Origin: Fomes fomentarius
Lineage: Eukaryota; Basidiomycota; Agaricomycetes; Polyporales; Polyporaceae
Reading direction: 5' to 3'
DNA length: 64,000 nt
NCBI GenBank assembly: GCA_022606135.1
Contig: JABYQN010000009.1
Coordinates: 1,451,001 to 1,515,000, forward strand
Shown: positions 1-11,434 of the stretch, one piece after another
Numbering within the stretch: the stretch's first letter is position 1
Layout of the letters: each line of letters starts with the position of its first letter
Translations under genes and position numbers: made by a program
The notes under the pieces: model-generated
Database searches by the model: none
Told to the model about the DNA's origin: nothing
What the model saw: the letters and a program-made list of their open reading frames with translations, nothing else

Positions 1-799
1 GACCATCATGATAGCGCTCCATTGAGGTGAGTATTTTCATCGAAGCTCTCCCCCGTATTCTCACGCACGTTGACTGTAGCTATGAACCGTGACGTCACGA
101 AGACTTTGCAAGGTGAAGTGCACGACACCCACCCTTCGCCCTCGTCGTGCTTGACCGGTGACCTTCCATGCCGACTGGCAATGTAGATCTGCGAAATGCG
201 CATAAAGTCTGAAACGAGTATTTACCAGACATTCACCCACCGAGTTCAATCATGTAACGGAATACACTAGACATGAACGCCCCATAGCTCGGGCCCGCTC
301 TCGGAGTCGCGCCAAGTTGTCGTGTTGTATGTAGACTGTCAATGGAGCGGTTCAGCGGAAGTACAAGAAAAGTGTGACTAGTACTGGTGTGGATCTTACA
401 GGCTGTTGGCGCAAGCAGCGACAGTCTTTCACTTGGCCAATGGGAGCGGGAGGAGGTTCAAGCAGCGTCTTTTCTCTTTGCGGTGCGACGCCCAGCCAGC
501 GCACATCATCTTGGGCATGTGAGCGGCAGCCAAGGAGCCACGGGAAGGAATGTTGAGCGCACAAGAGGTGGAAGTAGGAATGCAAGAGCTCAGAGAAGCG
601 GGGATAGAGTGGCAGTGCCGAGGAGGCGGGACGGAGCTCCCCTGCCAGTGCCAAGGCTCACCTAATCGCACCCATGCCATGCCATCCTCATCTAAAACGC
701 TCTCCTCTGAGCGGTCCCTCTTCCCTAGTCTCTTCCCTCTAGACCCCCACCGTCCTTCCCTAGGCCAGCTCGCCCCTAACGCGCAACAGCGAGTACAGA
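1..799. other. Upstream region without a recognised gene
   Basis: I see no conserved protein, RNA gene or repeat here. Short open frames on both strands lack splice-consistent continuation or recognisable motifs. The last 100 bases before position 800 are pyrimidine-rich with CCCT and CTCT runs, as expected of a fungal promoter or 5' leader for the DUF1275 gene that follows. Confidence 0.5.
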
Positions 800-2025
800 A
801 TGGCAGCTGAGCCCACCTTCACCTCTCATCCGGATAAAGCGGAGGCGGAAACGCTTCCCCGGCCTGTCTCTACCAACAGCGGGATCGTCAGCACCGCGAA
901 GCTATGGACGAACCCCCACACTGTCTTTACCAAGCGTCACCTGTTCGGCGATGTCGACCCAGTCCAATCCACCTTCCCTCTGTCGGCGTACTGCTTCATG
1001 ACTGGCTTTATGTGAGTTTTTATCCTTCGTGTACGCTGCATCAGAACTATGCGCTCGATCTTGTACCACTCTGCAATACGAACGTCAATGTAAACGCACC
1101 ATGTTTCTCATACAAATCTTCGTGCCATTCCGGAGCATTGATCCAGTCACCACCTCCAATCCTGCCCGCACAGATGTGCCACTCGATGGCTAACCTCTGA
1201 CTCTTCAGTGACTCTGTGTCCTTCTCCGCCATCTTTGTATGGTGCGGTTTCCAAACCGGCAACTCCGTCCAGCTCGCCCTCGCCCTCGCCCGGCTCTTCT
1301 CGGGCCCTCCAGGCCAACGCGACACGTCCTTCCACCTTGCCGACCAGCAGGCCCTTACCTCCATCATCACCTTCATCCTCGGCGCGTCTCTCGGCCGCAT
1401 CGGCGACCGCATGGGCGCGAAGACCCGCGCATGGCTCTGCATAGGCACCCTCATCCAAGCTCTTTTCACCATGGCAGCCGCCCTCACTGCGTGGAAGAGC
1501 GGGCAGGGGAGCGTGGCGGAGGTCCGTGGCGACCCGGCATGGACGAACACCTTGACCTTTGTCGCTATCGGGTTTATGAGCGCGAGTCTAGGGTTGCAGG
1601 GGATCATGGGCAAGCGGGTAAACACGCAGTTCGCGACGACCAGTGAGTATCGTATTCCCGTTTTCTCCTTTCCTCTGCCCTCCTTTCCCAGTTCTTGCAT
1701 TCCTGCCTTGTTATCTCCACGTCGCCCCCTTCTATCGCCCACATAAACGCAAAACTAACGTCTGTTGTTCTTCCTCACAGTCGTGCTCACGACCGTCTGG
1801 TGCGAGCTCATGGCCGACCCCAAGCTCTTCACCTTCCGCCACCGCGTCGTCACCCGCGATCACAAGTTCATCGCCATCTTTGCACTCTTCCTGGGCGGTT
1901 TTGTCGGCCGCGCGATCATCGACGCCGTGGGCGCCGCCGCGACGCTCGGCGTCGGCACCGGTATGCGTGTCCTCATCGCGTTCTGGTGGCTCCTCGTGCC
2001 GGGGAAGAATACGGGGAAGGCTTAG
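800..2025 (+). CDS. DUF1275 (YoaK-like) membrane protein
   Basis: Exons 800-1011, 1209-1642 and 1781-2025 give 296 residues. Both introns have GTGAGT donors; the second has a CTAAC branch site near 1754 and a CACAG acceptor, and phases agree. The protein has a soluble N-terminus of about 55 residues and then several hydrophobic segments. The first holds MTGFIDSVSF spanning the first splice, followed by a QTGN motif and a run rich in G and A, which is the DUF1275 signature as I know it. The family has about six membrane helices and unknown biochemical function; a transport role is only inferred. Length is normal for fungal members. The ATG at 800 is preceded by an ACAGA context and there is no better upstream start. 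A further ATG-rich antisense frame is a shadow. Confidence 0.85.
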
Positions 2026-3174
2026 ACGGCGGCGTGAGCGTGAGCGTAAGATATGCTCTCGTCTTATAGTCTTGGTGTGGGACGGTTGGTGTGGATGAGA
2101 TATGAACAGTCAAGCCCTAGGGGACGAGCCGGGGGATCGTCGGGCGGGTGATCGTGGTTGGCGGGTTTCTTCGTATATCGGCGCGCGCACGGGCAGAGTA
2201 CTTGCCTTCGGCGCTGACCACTCTCCTTGTTGTGTGTAATGGACGCGTTGCTCGCGCAATAATCTGTCGTATAGATGACAGCTCCCTATAGACTCGCTTT
2301 CGTAGCTCGCTGTTGCAACCTGTACTCGCTGACACCACAACCACAATACAAATCTTGACAATTTTTTGGCCCCCAGACTTATTGCTGCACCCGGGGCGCG
2401 GGATGACTTCTGCGTAGGGCGTCATTGTGAATGAAGTCACAAACACATACCGCTTCAATCAGATGGTCCATGAGAATTTGGGTAGGGAGGCATGTCATTG
2501 CAACGCAAAACTATGAAAATCGGTGTACAGGCTCGCGCGAGAACACACACCCATCGCACGGGCACTGCACAAATCATACCAAGCCGAATAAGTGAACACA
2601 CATAGGGAGGCGCGAATCCAACGTCCAACGTCCAAGTGAGGTAGAAGATAGGATATGTCCCACCCCTGGTAAGGAAAAGCACGTCCTGGCCGTCTCCGAC
2701 ACCTGGCGTGCGCTCCAGCTAGGGGCGCAGTCCCCTCGAGGGAGGTCCGTCTGGGACTTGCGGTAGGCTCCTGCGACAAAGGTCAGCCGCAGGGGGACAA
2801 TAGTGCGAGTCCGGAATGAGTGAAGAAAAGTGGCGCTTGTGCGCTCAAGAGAATTTATTGCCAGCGCTGGGGACACACGTGGTATAGACGCTCTTTGCGG
2901 CGGCCTTTGTCGTCCGCCAACACGCTGGTTGTGATGAACTGACCAAGTGCTATATTTTGATACAATGCAGGAATACTTTCATCAGGTCATTGATACGTCA
3001 GTGTCGCATCCCAGCCGGAGCTGCATTCCACTGCATAGGAGACTCAGAGCCGATAGGACTATAGGTGAAGTATCACTCCAACAGTCCAGTGAGCGTCATG
3101 CGCGAATCACTCATGTGCTTGCACACCAGTGCCTCCGATTCAAGAGCATGAGTGTGAAGCACCTAGTTGGTGGA
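2026..3174. other. Intergenic region, no gene seen
   Basis: About 1.1 kb between the DUF1275 gene and the 3' end of the BTB gene, which points toward it. I see no conserved protein frame, tRNA-like structure or obvious repeat. It presumably holds the two 3' untranslated regions. Confidence 0.5.
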
Positions 3175-4074
3175 TCACGGTGAGGAAGGCGGAGAGCGGG
3201 ATATGAGTTCCTCTCCTTCCTTCACGTCTGCCACAAACTTGGCACCAAATATCTTCTCCATGACGCCCCGACGCACGTCCTCAGGCCGTGCGCCAGGATG
3301 CCTGAAAGCAACACAGTCAGTCCAAAGGAATCCGATGGAGAGCCGGACGGGCACTCACTTCTCCGCACGGTGACACAACTCGCGGTACTGCGTAACCTGT
3401 ACGGCGAGCTCGAGTCCTAGCGTCTCGTAGTCCCCGAGGACGAGCGGACGGGGACGCTCGACAAGCTCTGTGATGGCGTCGGGGAGGAACTCCGTGACAT
3501 TGTACTTCCGCGCGAGGGAAAGCTTGAGCACGGGGTCTTCAAGACTGCGGAGCTTCCTGATCATATGTCTGCGGATGTTCTCAAAGCCCCAGAGCGTAGC
3601 AAGCTTTAATACAGAAGGGTAGTCGACGGGAGGAATTGCACGCCGCAGCAACGTTTCAGGATCTCCTGGGGCATAACGACTGCAGTCAATGCGAATGCAA
3701 CCACGATGATCAGTCCTACAGCTGTAGTTGTGATGCCAAGAGACACGTACTCAGAGGCACTCCTCGTCATGACATTGAGGAGGCTGCGAAAGTCGGCCAC
3801 AGTGACGTTCTCAAGTATCAAGTGAGGGGGCTCATTGGGCACTTGCTCCGCGCACGGCATATTCAAGCGTTCTCTGAAGAATGCAGAGCATTGTAGATAA
3901 CACTCCGGGAGGCGGAAGAGCACGTTCTCAACCTGGCATTCGTGTCAGCTCCACAACATTATCATGTCACCCGAGTCTAACTCGTGAGTCACAAACCTGT
4001 AACTCGACCAACGAATAGAAGAACATTGGGTCGTGTTCAAGAAGACTTGGCGGAATTGACGTAGAGCCTGACAT
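3175..4074 (-). CDS. BTB/POZ domain protein
   Basis: Minus-strand exons 4074-3997, 3932-3751, 3679-3359 and 3301-3175 give 235 residues with consistent phases. Donors are GTTTGT, GTACGT and GTGAGT and acceptors GCCAG, CTGCAG and TTTCAG. The fold is the short BTB domain common in multicopy basidiomycete proteins: a DPMFFYSLVELQVENVLFRL start (residues about 15-34), then CSAFFRERL, then LTLENVT-like HLILENVTVADFRSLLNV, and in the third exon the YPSVLKLATLWGFENIRRH motif (near residue 115) that ends the core. BTB domains dimerise or recruit partners such as Cul3; no partner is evident and the specific role is unknown. The start at 4074 gives a leader of 14 residues before the domain. The second intron was placed by phase; its translation in frame would otherwise give a false hydrophobic stretch. 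Confidence 0.75.
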
Positions 4075-4740
4075 ACTAAGAGGTGTGTGATGCGAGGCAC
4101 TGGCCGAGAATAATCAAGGTCGATGATGAAGGGAAAGCGAGAAGGACGCAACCTTTGAGCCTCCTTATATGACTGGTGGTATACTACCGCAGCCGCAAGC
4201 GGCGTGCCTCGTGCACCTGCTGTCAATACTCAAATCGACAAGTCATGACACCCCGGCATCCAAGGATGGAGGAAGACCTTCATATTGGGTGCACTCGGTA
4301 ATAAGTAAGTCAAAGCAGTACGATGTAGCCGCAAGCCAACTTCGGTTCGATACTATTAATGCGCCCTCAGAACTCAGTATGAGCGCTGCTACTATAGATG
4401 CTGCGGCGGCAGTGAATACACACCTCTGAACCAACTAGTCGCTGTCTGACCTTGAAATTTCAATAGATCGAATTCTCACAACATCTCACACAGTGTGCTT
4501 CTGTTGTGCAGATGTGGAGTCGCTGGGGTACTGCGGCAGCATCACAATCCACCCTAAGTTCGAACACAGACCACCATATCATTAGCCATTTTTGTCGCGA
4601 AGGTGACAACGGATGGAAATTATGGTTCTTCTGCTCAATCTGAGGAACATGCACTCAGACTTATTGCTGATGTCAGCGCTGCAGACCCCTTCAAGCCTCG
4701 GCCATGCCTCCTGCATCCGGTAGGATCCTCATCGGAGAGG

Positions 4741-4940
4741 GACACACTCACTGAGCAAACAATGCAGATGCTACTAGTAGCCACCGTGAACAACGCACAC
4801 GCCCTTTGTAGTGGTCTGTGTGCGGGTTGAAGTTCTGGGAGGTGGTCGTATGTACAAAGTCTGGAGGTCCGACGCGAGCTTCTTCTCACCGGTCCGGAAT
4901 TGCTAGCTGGACAGAGGACAACGGACGTTGACGAGGTGCC
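4741..4940 (+). repeat. Imperfect direct repeat, copy 1
   Basis: This block matches 5297-5455 in the same orientation with several small indels. Shared landmarks are the AATGCAGATGCTACTAG start, TTGTAGTGGTCTG, TTCTCACCGG, CGGAATT and GGACGTTGACG. It has no coding potential I can defend. Confidence 0.55.
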
Positions 4941-5296
4941 ATCAGCTTGCACCTGGCGTGGTTGTACCGGCCGGTGGCACGCGCAGGGATGATGGCACGG
5001 GTGGCGTGGCAGCGGTGTAGAGTTCTTGAACAGTGAACCCCCCTGCGGATAGTGGATAGCCCGCCGGACGTGTCAAGGACCCCCTAGTATATGTGGATTC
5101 CGAGTTACGGAGTCCATCTCAGGGCTGAGGGAACGAGGAAAGTGCTCTATAATGTGGCTGTATATCATATTGACGACGTTCACGATCGTTAACTCCGGCG
5201 AGTTCCTTGGATGCCGTGCGGGTTCACACTGCAACTCCGACCTACAACCAAACGAGCTCGAGCACAGTCACATCCTCCAAGTTATGTAGTGGCGGG

Positions 5297-5455
5297 GACA
5301 TACTCACTGATCAATCAATGCAGATGCTACTAGCAGCCACCGCGAGCATCCGGTAACGCATCTTGTAGTGGTCTGTTGTGCGGGTTGGAGTTGCGGTAAC
5401 TGTAAGTTGGTCCGCTTCTCACCGGCCCGGAATTCCTGGACTTGGACGTTGACGC
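5297..5455 (+). repeat. Imperfect direct repeat, copy 2
   Basis: Second member of the pair with 4741-4940. It lies just upstream of the broken BTB gene, whereas copy 1 lies upstream of nothing recognisable, so the repeat may be a leftover of duplicated BTB upstream sequence. Confidence 0.5.
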
Positions 5456-5689
5456 TTGTTCCCAGGGTCGACGTCCCTCGTCGAGCTTCCCTCCTCCCCG
5501 GTCCCCGCCCCTGGGCTACTCGGAAATGCAACCTAGATGAGCTCGTGAACAAGAGCTATTCACATATCCTATCTGTGTTGTCTGCACCCGATTGCATGGG
5601 CGACGCACCCGTATTATAGGATCGTTGTAGGTGTGTTTCTCTAACTTGCCTCTCACACGGATGGACCAGGTGATACCACAACCCCGGCG

Positions 5690-5984
5690 ATGGAGCCGCG
5701 TACGAACAGCCCCTCTTCCAGCGAGTCCGATACGATCCTGGTCCCCTCCCCAACCTCACCGAGGCGCGACGATGAGTTCTACTACCGGGACATCATCTTC
5801 CAGGTGCCTCCTTCCCAGCTTCACCACTTCATGCGTACTGATCTCCAAAAGGTTGAGGATGTGCTGTTCAAAGTCGCGCGTCGTTGACTGGAGAGTGTGA
5901 GGGTGAGACGGACGACAATCCGATTCGCCTGGGTGGTGTGACAGAGGAGGAGTTCCGGGCTTTGCTCTGGGTCATGTTCCGCCC
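5690..5984 (+). pseudogene. BTB domain gene remnant with internal deletion
   Basis: From the ATG at 5690 the frame encodes MEPRTNSPSSSESD and then DDEFYYRDIIFQ, the usual start of a basidiomycete BTB domain. After an intron-like stretch (GTGCCT donor, CCAAAAG acceptor near 5850) comes VEDVLFKVARR and a stop at 5885-5887. In another frame the later domain part resumes with GETDDNPIRLGGVTEEEFR and LLWVMFRP before a GTAAGT donor at 5985. The middle of the domain (the helix that follows VLFKV in relatives) is missing and the frame is lost at that join, so this is a deletion-broken paralogue of the gene at 3175-4074. No later exon is visible. Confidence 0.6.
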
Positions 5985-6115
5985 GTAAGTCCCTCGTACT
6001 TCTTCCTTGGCCTCGCACTTCCTGCATGTCGCTTGGCCTTCTTGACTCCCCAACATACACGGCCTCGAGACCAATGTCAATACTGAACAGGTCTCATGTG
6101 CGTTGCAGGCTCAAC

Positions 6116-6184
6116 TTCAAAGCTTAAAGACCCAGTGGTTCAAAGCTTTAAGACCCAGTGGTTCAAAGCTCAAAGACCCAGCGG
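6116..6184 (+). repeat. Three tandem copies of a 23-bp unit
   Basis: Units at 6116-6138, 6139-6161 and 6162-6184 share TTCAAAGCTTAAAGACCCAG with one to three differences each. A short minisatellite in non-coding sequence just downstream of the BTB remnant. Confidence 0.9.
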
Positions 6185-9100
6185 AAGGATGAAGACCGAT
6201 GTCGCGCGTGCAGTATATTGTTCTATACCCTGTGAGACTCCAGGTACCCGTTTTAACCCTATTTCTGAAAGACAAGCAACCTCGATAGCTGAAGCAAGGC
6301 GAGCAAGTCGTACTCTCGGCGGTCGAGGCGATTACTGCCGCGGCGCGTGTGGTTTTAGTAGTGGATATAACGCGCTATTGCGATACTCTGTCTAACAATG
6401 CATTGACCTGCAGGCTATGGCCCACGAGTGGAGCCACAACAATCTCGCTTTGACTGCATCACAAGGTGATCCGGCTGTATGGCCACATCCATATCTGAGG
6501 TTCTACGGTATATATAAGGCCTTGCTGCAGTGCCCACCGACAGCAACCCAAGCTCCCGTCTAGCTCATCAGCATCGACACATATGGGCAATCGCCACTCA
6601 AGCGTTCTCGCATCTGCGTCTGACAGACAAACTTCTCAAACGGTAAGCACACTCTCTCGTCCATCTTCACCTTCCACCATTGCTTACACTAGACGTGTAG
6701 GTCCGCTCGGACCGATAACTGGGTCTTGGAGGGAAGACCACGCACGCGCATACCGCGTAACGGCCGCAACTCAGGGCTCATCCACCTCCACCTTCTTCGC
6801 CTCCACTTCGCTTCCTCCACTTCCTCTGCTCCTACCGTGCTCTCTTTCCGCCGCACATCGTAACTCCCCGTGCAAGTGGCACGCGTTTGGCGCAGAAAAC
6901 GACTTGGCGAGACACACCGACTCGGAGGAGGCTTCTCGATCATCCAAAGAGGGGGTGTCGCTGTGTTGGTCGTGGCTTCTAGCCACAACAGCGCGTCAAG
7001 GACCTCATACAAGTCCGCCAGCCAAGATGGTCAACTCCCAACACGTTGAGAACAGCGCCAGAGACTACAAAGGCGTGGTGGTTAGCCCTATACAGCACTC
7101 CGAAGCCATGCTCAGAAGGTTCCTGGGCGCCGTGTCATCACCTCCACCACAACGCATGGTGCCCTTATACGTCAGAAGACTGCGTCGTCGTTGATGCTAC
7201 TAGTGACGACCACATCGGAGTGTGGAACGGACCAAGTGGGGGATACTATGCTTCCTTTTTGCCTTCCATTGAGTACGTGTGTGATAATTGTAAAAAGCGC
7301 ACACACGCACTCTTCGTTATACGACTATCTTCGAATTTACAGATTACAATGCAGAATGTAATAAATTAAATCTCCGTTCTGAACTTATGCCCGGCCACCG
7401 TGAACATGCGAGACACTGGTTTGAGGTATTGTCTTGCTTGAGGCTGCCTTCCGAAGCAGTAGCTCATCATCAGCATTGCATAATCCCGATGCACCACTTC
7501 TAGTCCAGTTGACTGGAATCAGAGACCGGTGCATTCCGAGTTGCAAGTCCTTGTGCCACTTCACACAACCGTCAGGTGATTAGAATTCGTCAAGACGCCC
7601 CGAGAACACGTTCTCCACCGACGACGTGGAGACTGCGCAAATCAGGACCTTTGTACCTGTTCGTGACGCGCCGACATATTACTACATGGACAGGCTTTCG
7701 ATACCGTCGGTCGCAATATGCGAAAGGTGGTAGCAGCAGAAAGCAAGGTGGACCAGGTAGCCGTATTCGAACTACCACGGATCATCGAATTCGCGGCCAT
7801 CGTCTATTGGCTTGCAGGCGTTCAGCGACGCGGCGCCAACGGCGGAAGAGCCTTGTTCTACGTACTCATCCGACCGTCGTTATGGGCATTCCTACGCAAG
7901 GTGAGCTAGACTCTAGTATGTGATTCTGAAATTCGTTTACATGCACTGCAGAGAAAGCTGGTCAGCATTTGAACCGAATCAAAAGCGACACATGTTGAGA
8001 GACAAAAGCACAACCAGCATCTCGTTCGCAGTTGATTGCAAACCTCTCAATCAGCTTTCCGTTCTTTGTCCGACCTACTGAACGGTTCCGTACCCTTGTG
8101 TGAAGGAGGAACCTGAACAAGGGCCAGACAAATATCTCACAGAGGCTATACCCCTCGACATTTTCTCGATTTGACATCATAGATCCGCAAGTGGAAAGGA
8201 ACTCACGTCGTGATGAACATGTCTAGCATCATCTTCCCGCGCTCGTTCTGTCCGTTTTCATTGTCCGCCCTCGATCGGATTCGCCGAGAACGAGAACCAT
8301 GGCATTGACCTAGAAGATGTGGAATGTGACGTTTGACATGAGAGATATCGAGGCATGTTGCGAAGATGTTCGTCGCGACGATATGGTGATGCTGGAAGGC
8401 CACTATGAAGGATGGTATCACGAACGCGGAGAGAAGACACCCGAAATGAAGCAACTATCGTGGCCGGTCTTCAGCAAGCCAGGCTCTTCTGTAGTTGCAC
8501 CGCCGGGGGACAGACTAGTTGCCAGGGAGATGACGGTGGAGACCTAGTGGAAGAGTCGGTGGTTCATATCTGGTGACGGCGCGACGTTCGCGTGCTATTA
8601 TTGGATCCATCTTGAAAGGTAGTGTACCACAAACTCGAATACTTAACTCCCACCACTGTAACAGCCAGCAAGCGCGACCAGAGAGCTGTAAACAAGAGAG
8701 ATGCCGAATGGCCCGAGATGTGAATTCAAGTCACGGCAGAAATCAAGAAGTTGGCAAAGACGCAGGGCCCAAGATGGATGAGAGCGGACGACAGCAGTAC
8801 CGTGACGGTACTGAACATTCTGACTGGCTGAGCCGGCGTGACATACAGTTACACGCATCACGGGTCCACCATTAGCGCCCATATCGGTGATGGCGGCCTT
8901 GGTGTATAAGTTACTATTAAAGTTCTTGTTCAACGGTCAGGTTCTCGATGTCAGCGCGTTCATTCGCATTCCCATCCTCGTGCCTTGCGTCTATAGCTCG
9001 ATCTGCGCGCAGTCAACAAGCTATAAATGCTGCCACCATTCCAGCATGTGTGCCCTCAGGCCAGGCTCCCCCACCTCGTCCCGTTCCCGCTCCCTCAGCG

Positions 9101-9194
9101 TGAGGCTTTGCCTCCAATACACCCGGTTCCCTAGATACCCTATTCTTCCGCTTCAGCGCAGGGCGTTGAAGTTGCTGGTCTTTTTACGATAGAC
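6185..9194. other. Three kilobases without a well-supported gene
   Basis: A TATATATAAGG box at about 6510 stands 70 bases before an ATG at 6583, whose 203-codon frame (6583-7194) begins MGNRHS and is Ser/Arg-rich; I do not recognise it and consider it weak. Around 7640-7900 broken frames contain ELPRIIEFAAIVYWLAGVQ, which resembles a transmembrane part of ABCG transporters. The stretch near 9019 has a CTATAAATG box upstream of the receptor gene. Nothing else is supported. Confidence 0.4.
7640..7905 (+). pseudogene. Possible ABCG-type transporter fragment
   Basis: Two frames are needed: RDAPTYYYMDRLS near 7660 and, after a shift, ELPRIIEFAAIVYWLAGVQ followed by GGRALFYVLI near 7765-7870. The order (RD..YYY..R, then ELP, then IVYWLAG, then R.LFY.LI) is that of the membrane half of ABCG transporters as I remember it. 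No nucleotide-binding domain is present. The match is short and could be chance. Confidence 0.25.
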
Positions 9195-10813
9195 ATGTCC
9201 GCTTCAACCGTCTCTTCCAATGGCCCGGCGGCCGCCTATGATTCCGCAGAAGTAGCCGGCGTGGCGGTGAGTACGCATTGTTGGGAAGTTTCTGCTGGAG
9301 AGTTGATCACTTCCATCGACTCAGGCGTTGGTCGCCGCTGGTGCTCTCTCTTTGGTCGCGGTCGTCCCTGTGCTGGCGGTGAGCATCTCTAGTCACCCTT
9401 GCCGCCAACCTTCAATTGACGAGCGAGCGTTCCCAGATGATACGATGGTATGGTCCCAAATTGAGCAATACTCGCATCATGCCATTCTTCGTGTCGCTCC
9501 TGGCCTGCAATGCTCTGCAAGCCATTGGCACCCTCATGAACAGCAAGTGGGTGGCCGAGCGCACCGTTTACGCGGGGCACCTATGCAGCGTGCAGGCCGG
9601 GATCAAGCAAACGGGGAACCTTGGAATCGCTTTGTGGTACGTGCCTTTTTCCCCATACAATCCTGGGGCGAGCGGACCTGATGTCCCTGGGCTCGTGGAC
9701 GGGGCCCTCGTTTGCCCGGATTGCGATGCGCTGCAACAAGGGCTATCACTCCAGGCGTGTGGTATGATGCCGTGCCATCACTGTCGGGTAGTCTATTACA
9801 TACGCAGTGATATGTACCATCCGCTAGACTTGCACGACGTCGCGCTCACTATGACTCGAGCTGGAATATGCTAACAACCTAGCAGGTCTTTTGTATTGTC
9901 GCTGCATGTCTTCATGATACTTTTCGCCCGCCGCGTTACGCTTTCGGCAGTACACTCCTGGATTCTACTTGCCGCCGGATGGTTCTTGGTCGTGTTTATA
10001 GTCGCAATGGGACCGATGGCCATCCAGAACCCTGAGCGTGGCCCGTACTTCGGCCCAACCGGATACTGGTGAGTGCTGTGAACCCATATTTGCCGACCAT
10101 CTCACGAAGTATCGAACCCGCAGGTGTTGGATCACGTCCAACTATCCCTGGAGCAGTTTTATTTGGAGTATTTCTTTGTTCGTATTTCCCGTGTACATGT
10201 ACGGGATGGCCTCCTCTGATCCACTTTGCAGGAGTTTGTCTCTGCAGGATTGTCTTTCATCTTGTACACGGCCATCCTGCTCCGCGTGCGAGGGAACCTC
10301 GTCAGAACCAGCGGTCGATGGCAGCTCCGCTTCGTGTCCCACAGCGAGCGCTGGGTACTTGCGATCAGGCGTGACGCCATCGACAGTTGCATGATGAGCG
10401 TCGCGGCGCGAATGGTTTGGTGCGTGCTTTCATACTCCCTTCGTCCAGCCTCTCGACTCATCACCTGCATGCAATGTGCACTCAGGTACCCAGTGGCGTA
10501 CACGATCCTCCTCCTCCCAGTGACGATCGCTCGCTTCGTTGCGTTCGGCGGACGGGACGTACCCTTCCGCGCGACGATGTTCGCCGACTTCGTGTTCAAC
10601 CTCCAGGGCCTGGTTAACGTCGCACTCCTCCTGGCGACGCGCCGCTTCGTCCCAGACACGGATACCCTCCCGCTCTTCGAGAAGCGGAGGCGGGTGAGCA
10701 TGACAAGCCCGGAGGCGTTTGGGATAACACCGTTTGTCTTGCCTCCGTTGGAGCTCGGGACGAGGAGAAGGGCAACACTGTGGCAGGCAATGCAGACGGC
10801 CAGGGGCATATGA
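9195..10813 (+). CDS. Git3-like seven-transmembrane G-protein-coupled receptor
   Basis: Exons 9195-9266, 9325-9378, 9437-9636, 9886-10068, 10124-10181, 10232-10419 and 10486-10813 give 360 residues. The order of motifs fits the fungal glucose/cAMP-receptor-like family: a first helix ALVAAGALSLVAVVPVLA, a second with FFVSLLACNALQAIG, a conserved CSVQAGIKQTGNLGIALW, the CWITSNYP loop, FVSAGLSFILYTAILLRVRG, and the last helices from WYPVAYTILLLPVTIARF to ADFVFNLQGLVNVALLL. Such receptors sense nutrients at the plasma membrane and signal through G-alpha. Exon 5 is uncertain: the frame-preserving donor is GTATTT at 10182, but a different frame of the same stretch, read to a GTTCGT donor at 10178, gives LEQFYLEYFF, which looks more family-like and would imply a one-base deletion near 10155. 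Confidence 0.8.
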
Positions 10814-11434
10814 ACGTACGCGGGGGTGACACAGTGGCCGTGGCGAAGAAGTCGGAATTGGGAATTGCGGGTGCGGCGGGTCCAGTTGCTCTATCACGCA
10901 CGATCTCTACGACATCGACCTCTACTACAGACTCGCGGACGCCGCTCTTTCATTGAACACTCGCTCAGATATACGCATCTTTGACGGAGTAGAACCGCGA
11001 GGACAGGACAGAGCGCTTATCACCGAACGTGCCTGCCTGCGTCTTCTACCTCCACCCACCTACCACATCGGATCCAGCTGTTTTATTTCTCTATCGGCCT
11101 TGTGTCACTTATATATCCCCGCGACCCGCACCATCACATCCACGCGCCGTTCCACTCACTTTTCCACTTCCATGTATGATGCCGGTGTCTGCATCTATCT
11201 CAGCTCAGGGTGCACCGTTCCGGAGCTCGAGGGTAAGGGAATGTTGGTATGTCTACGCAGTCCGCCGGGGGTGCATTGGACTGCTCGTGCTGAAGTTAAA
11301 CTTTGTATTCTGTGTGGTTCTTCCGCTTGTGCTCGTGTTAGTCGGAAAAGTTCAAGTGCCCTTGTAAGGAAGGTGGGCTGATGTATGTACAACAATGCAC
11401 ACCATCTGATGGCTTATTATACCTACGTATCTAT
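10814..11434. other. Non-coding region with dispersed repeat and TATA box
   Basis: No gene is supported. From about 11071 to 11395 the sequence is a diverged, shorter copy of 44876-45545. Both have GATCCAGCTGTTTT, a TATATATCCCCGC box, a CACATCCACGCG block and a shared TTCTGTGTGGTTCTTCCGCTTG end. An ATG at 11171 opens a frame that I do not recognise. Confidence 0.45.
11071..11395 (+). repeat. Dispersed promoter-like repeat, short copy
   Basis: Matches 44876-45545 in the same orientation but lacks about 330 bases found there between CATCTATCTCAGCT and GCACCGTTCCGG. It contains a TATATATCCCC box and could be a duplicated promoter with a truncated first exon. Confidence 0.55.

Larger units (their letters stand above)
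4075..5689. other. Intergenic region with a divergent direct repeat
   Basis: No gene is supported. Two related stretches, about 4741-4940 and 5297-5455, share a GCAGATGCTACTAG core, a TTGTAGTGGTCTG block, a CTTCTCACCGG block and a GACGTTGAC end in the same order, so the region contains an old imperfect duplication. Confidence 0.5.

Noticed and set aside
6583..7194. A 203-codon ATG frame behind a TATA-like box, starting MGNRHS
   Set aside because: Ser/Arg-rich with no recognisable domain; intron-like signals occur inside it and the frame could be chance in GC-rich DNA. Mentioned but not called a gene.
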